This document shows positions 30,665-32,275 of a DNA stretch of 32,275 nucleotides, piece by piece (the stretch's first letter is position 1; each line of letters begins with the position of its first letter). The notes below the pieces were generated by a model that was not told the origin of the DNA, ran no database searches, and saw only the letters and a program-made list of their open reading frames with translations. The DNA comes from Polyangiaceae bacterium. GTDB taxonomy: Bacteria; Myxococcota_A; Polyangia; Polyangiales; Polyangiaceae. Where the stretch lies: contig JAFGBI010000175.1 of the NCBI GenBank assembly GCA_016933275.1, positions 1 through 32,275 on the forward strand. Reading direction: 5' to 3'. Made by a program: the position numbers and the translations under genes.

Positions 30665-32275
30665 TCACTGGCGCGTGATGATGCCAACGACCTCCGCGCT
30701 ATACTTCTGAGCGGTCTGGTAATTCCCGCGGAACCACAGCAAGGCCGTGTTCTGCGCGTTCCACTTGGGCACGACCGGGCGCAGATTCTCGTCCGGCGAG
30801 TTCATGGTGATCGGTGTCCACTGGAACGGGGCGCCGTCTTCACAGCTCACACCCTTCCAGATCTCGTTGACGGCATATTCCGTCGAGTTGTCGCGAGGGT
30901 CGATGTTCGTGGAGACGTAGATCACGTGGGGATCGTCCGGATCGAGCGCGGCCCCCCCGAGATAGTCCTCCTCCCACCAATCGCTGTGATCGCGATAGAG
31001 CGTTCGACCACCCTTGACGAGATACGTCGACGTCCACGCCGTCCTGTCGAAGCGCGAATAGAGGACATGGTGCTTGGGGTCGCAGTTGTTCTTGTCCGCG
31101 CACTGGACCTCGCGGCCCTGCCAGAGGACGCCGATCGTCCCATCCTCGTAGCGCGCGATATCGAGGTTCCAGAGGTTGTGCAGCGTGACGCCGTGGAGCG
31201 TGCCACCGGCCGCGAACACCTTGGTGAACTCGATGATCTCGGGAGCGTCGGTGTCGAGGATGTCGTCGTCCTTTGGTGTGGTGCCGGACGAGTCGTAGCT
31301 CTTCCCGCCTTGGACGTAGCCATGGTAGACGCTCGTGTCGGCGTCCCGTGGGTGGGCTTCGGTGGCGAAGAAGTCGACTCGATCGACGTTGTTCCCCCAG
31401 AACTTGTAGTAGCCGGCGTTGTATCCCGTCCGCGGGCTCGCCGTGAGGCGCCCGCCGAGGGCCCACGCCTTCCCATCGTCGGACACGAGGATGCTCGGGC
31501 TCGTTTCGACTGCGCGGACGAAGTTATAGTACTTGTCGTCGATCCTCCAGGGGTTGTTGTAGGTGACCCCGGACGGGTTCGCGCTCGAGCCCTGCGGCGG
31601 GGGCCAGAGACAGCCTTGACTCGTCCAGTCAAACGTCCGTTCCGCTCCCCAGGCACCCCCTTCGTAGTTGCGCCAGTGGGAAACGCAGTCCTTGTTGTGG
31701 TGCGCCCAGCCGACGAAGTACTGCCCCAGGCCCAGGATCAGAATGCCCCCGTTGTTGTGGTCGTCCGAGTAGGGCATCGTGCCCAACAACATCTTGTCGT
31801 TGGCGCCGGTGGCAAGATCGTGGATCACGGCGTCGATGTTGGGCGAGGTACCCTCGCTAGAGGCGCTCGACTCCGCGCTGCTGATGATGATCTTGCCCGC
31901 GTCGGGATCCACCACCACCCGCTCGTCGTTGTACCAAGTCCAACCACCGTTGCTGTTGAATACGGTGACCTCACCGCTGGTCCAGCCCTGGGGGAAGGTG
32001 GCGGGATCCTCGGGCGGCGTGTAGGGGCAGATCGAACCGCCCCCGCCGCCGGTGCCGCCGGCGCCTCCGGTTTCGCCGATTCCTCCCGTGGCCTCGCCAC
32101 CAGAGGACGTGCCGCCGGTCGGCGTCCCGCCCGAGCCCCCGATCGGGATCCCACCAGCGCCACCGACCATCGAGCCACCGGTGGGCGTGCCGCCGGAGCC
32201 ACCGACCATCGAGCCACCGGTGGGCGTGCCGCCGGAGCCACCGACCGTCGAGCCACCGGTGGGCGTGCCGCCGGA
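30665..32275 (-). CDS. Surface BNR-type beta-propeller protein (5' end outside window)
   Basis: A partial gene: 536 codons plus stop, open through the right edge. The visible N-terminal part is a Gly/Thr/Pro/Ser-rich linker of 13-residue repeats (SGGTPTGGSMVGG), typical after a lipoprotein anchor in Polyangia, then GGSICPYTPPEDPATFPQGW. The C-terminal 430 or so residues match the BNR-4 style: FNSNGGWTWYNDERVVVDPD, DAVIHDLATGANDKMLLGTM, DDHNNGGILIL, TYNNPWRIDDKYYNFVRAVE, HGVTLHNLWNLDIARYEDGT, HSDWWEEDYLGGAALDPDD and ENLRPVVPKWNAQ. Members of this fold include polysaccharide-acting or polysaccharide-binding proteins; the substrate is unknown. The signal peptide and Cys would lie beyond 32275. 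Confidence 0.8.
   Translation of the reverse strand, partial: SGGTPTGGSTVGGSGGTPTGGSMVGGSGGTPTGGSMVGGAGGIPIGGSGGTPTGGTSSGGEATGGIGETGGAGGTGGGGGSICPYTPPEDPATFPQGWTSGEVTVFNSNGGWTWYNDERVVVDPDAGKIIISSAESSASSEGTSPNIDAVIHDLATGANDKMLLGTMPYSDDHNNGGILILGLGQYFVGWAHHNKDCVSHWRNYEGGAWGAERTFDWTSQGCLWPPPQGSSANPSGVTYNNPWRIDDKYYNFVRAVETSPSILVSDDGKAWALGGRLTASPRTGYNAGYYKFWGNNVDRVDFFATEAHPRDADTSVYHGYVQGGKSYDSSGTTPKDDDILDTDAPEIIEFTKVFAAGGTLHGVTLHNLWNLDIARYEDGTIGVLWQGREVQCADKNNCDPKHHVLYSRFDRTAWTSTYLVKGGRTLYRDHSDWWEEDYLGGAALDPDDPHVIYVSTNIDPRDNSTEYAVNEIWKGVSCEDGAPFQWTPITMNSPDENLRPVVPKWNAQNTALLWFRGNYQTAQKYSAEVVGIITRQ
32101..32275 (-). repeat. 39-bp in-frame coding repeat (Gly/Thr-rich linker)
   Basis: Nearly identical 39-bp units begin at 32178, 32217 and 32256, with degenerate copies to about 32101. 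Each encodes SGGTPTGGS(M/T)VGG on the minus strand. The array continues past the window edge, so copy number is unknown. It forms the flexible spacer of the beta-propeller protein. Confidence 0.9.

Noticed and set aside
32101..32275. CRISPR-like spacing of near-identical repeats at the right edge
   Set aside because: The 39-bp units are contiguous, have no spacers and continue an open reading frame encoding a Gly/Thr linker.

Overview
The window is strongly G+C-rich DNA and reads as a myxobacterial chromosome (Myxococcota, most likely class Polyangia). The main reasons are MYXO-CTERM-type C-terminal sorting tails on two secreted proteases, many Cys-anchored lipoproteins with FGE-like, Sel1 or low-complexity linker modules, an OmpA protein with thrombospondin type 3 repeats, and a Gly/Thr-rich repeat linker on a surface beta-propeller protein. 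The species assignment is inference; no rRNA or tRNA gene was found.

Layout. 1-2328: a hairpin-bearing repeat, then a two-gene minus-strand operon for an LpoB-like lipoprotein and a COG3014-like lipoprotein. 2795-6687 (minus): the conserved cluster rpmH-rnpA-yidD-yidC-jag (ribosomal protein L34, RNase P protein, membrane insertion factors, KH/R3H RNA-binding protein), with rpmG (L33) divergent at 6957-7124. No dnaA, mnmE or DnaA-box cluster is seen. 7125-12336: a 68-bp tandem repeat with hairpins, an OmpA/TSP3 outer-membrane protein, a CAP-domain protein, and a lone MCE (MlaD-like) protein with a C-terminal barrel-like domain. 12459-19712: a second copy of the hairpin repeat, a Clp AAA+ ATPase diverging from a subtilisin-like protease, a gene-free stretch, a lipoprotein, a third hairpin copy and a truncated tandem universal stress protein. 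19841-24365: Hcp-like Sel1 lipoprotein, FGE-like lipoprotein, and an MscS channel fused to a cyclic-nucleotide-binding domain. 24322-28304 (minus): a putative envelope-stress operon of ECF sigma factor, FecR-TPR regulator and metalloprotease, preceded by an envelope protein of unknown function. 28363-32275: two lipoproteins of unknown function, a half copy of the hairpin element, and the 3' part of a BNR-type beta-propeller protein running off the window.

The most unusual signal is a dispersed element of about 114 bp with TIR-like ends (AGAGCACCGA...), present as three hairpins and one half copy. All four sit immediately 3' of genes, and three lie between convergent gene pairs. The two longest copies differ at many positions, yet five stem base pairs have changed on both sides so that pairing is kept. 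This suggests a mobile or formerly mobile structure now maintained as an RNA or DNA hairpin, possibly a bidirectional terminator. Secondary points of interest are a Clp ATPase with a degenerate first AAA module, a near-leaderless rpmG, a GTGA overlap of rpmH and rnpA, and the sigma/FecR/protease operon.
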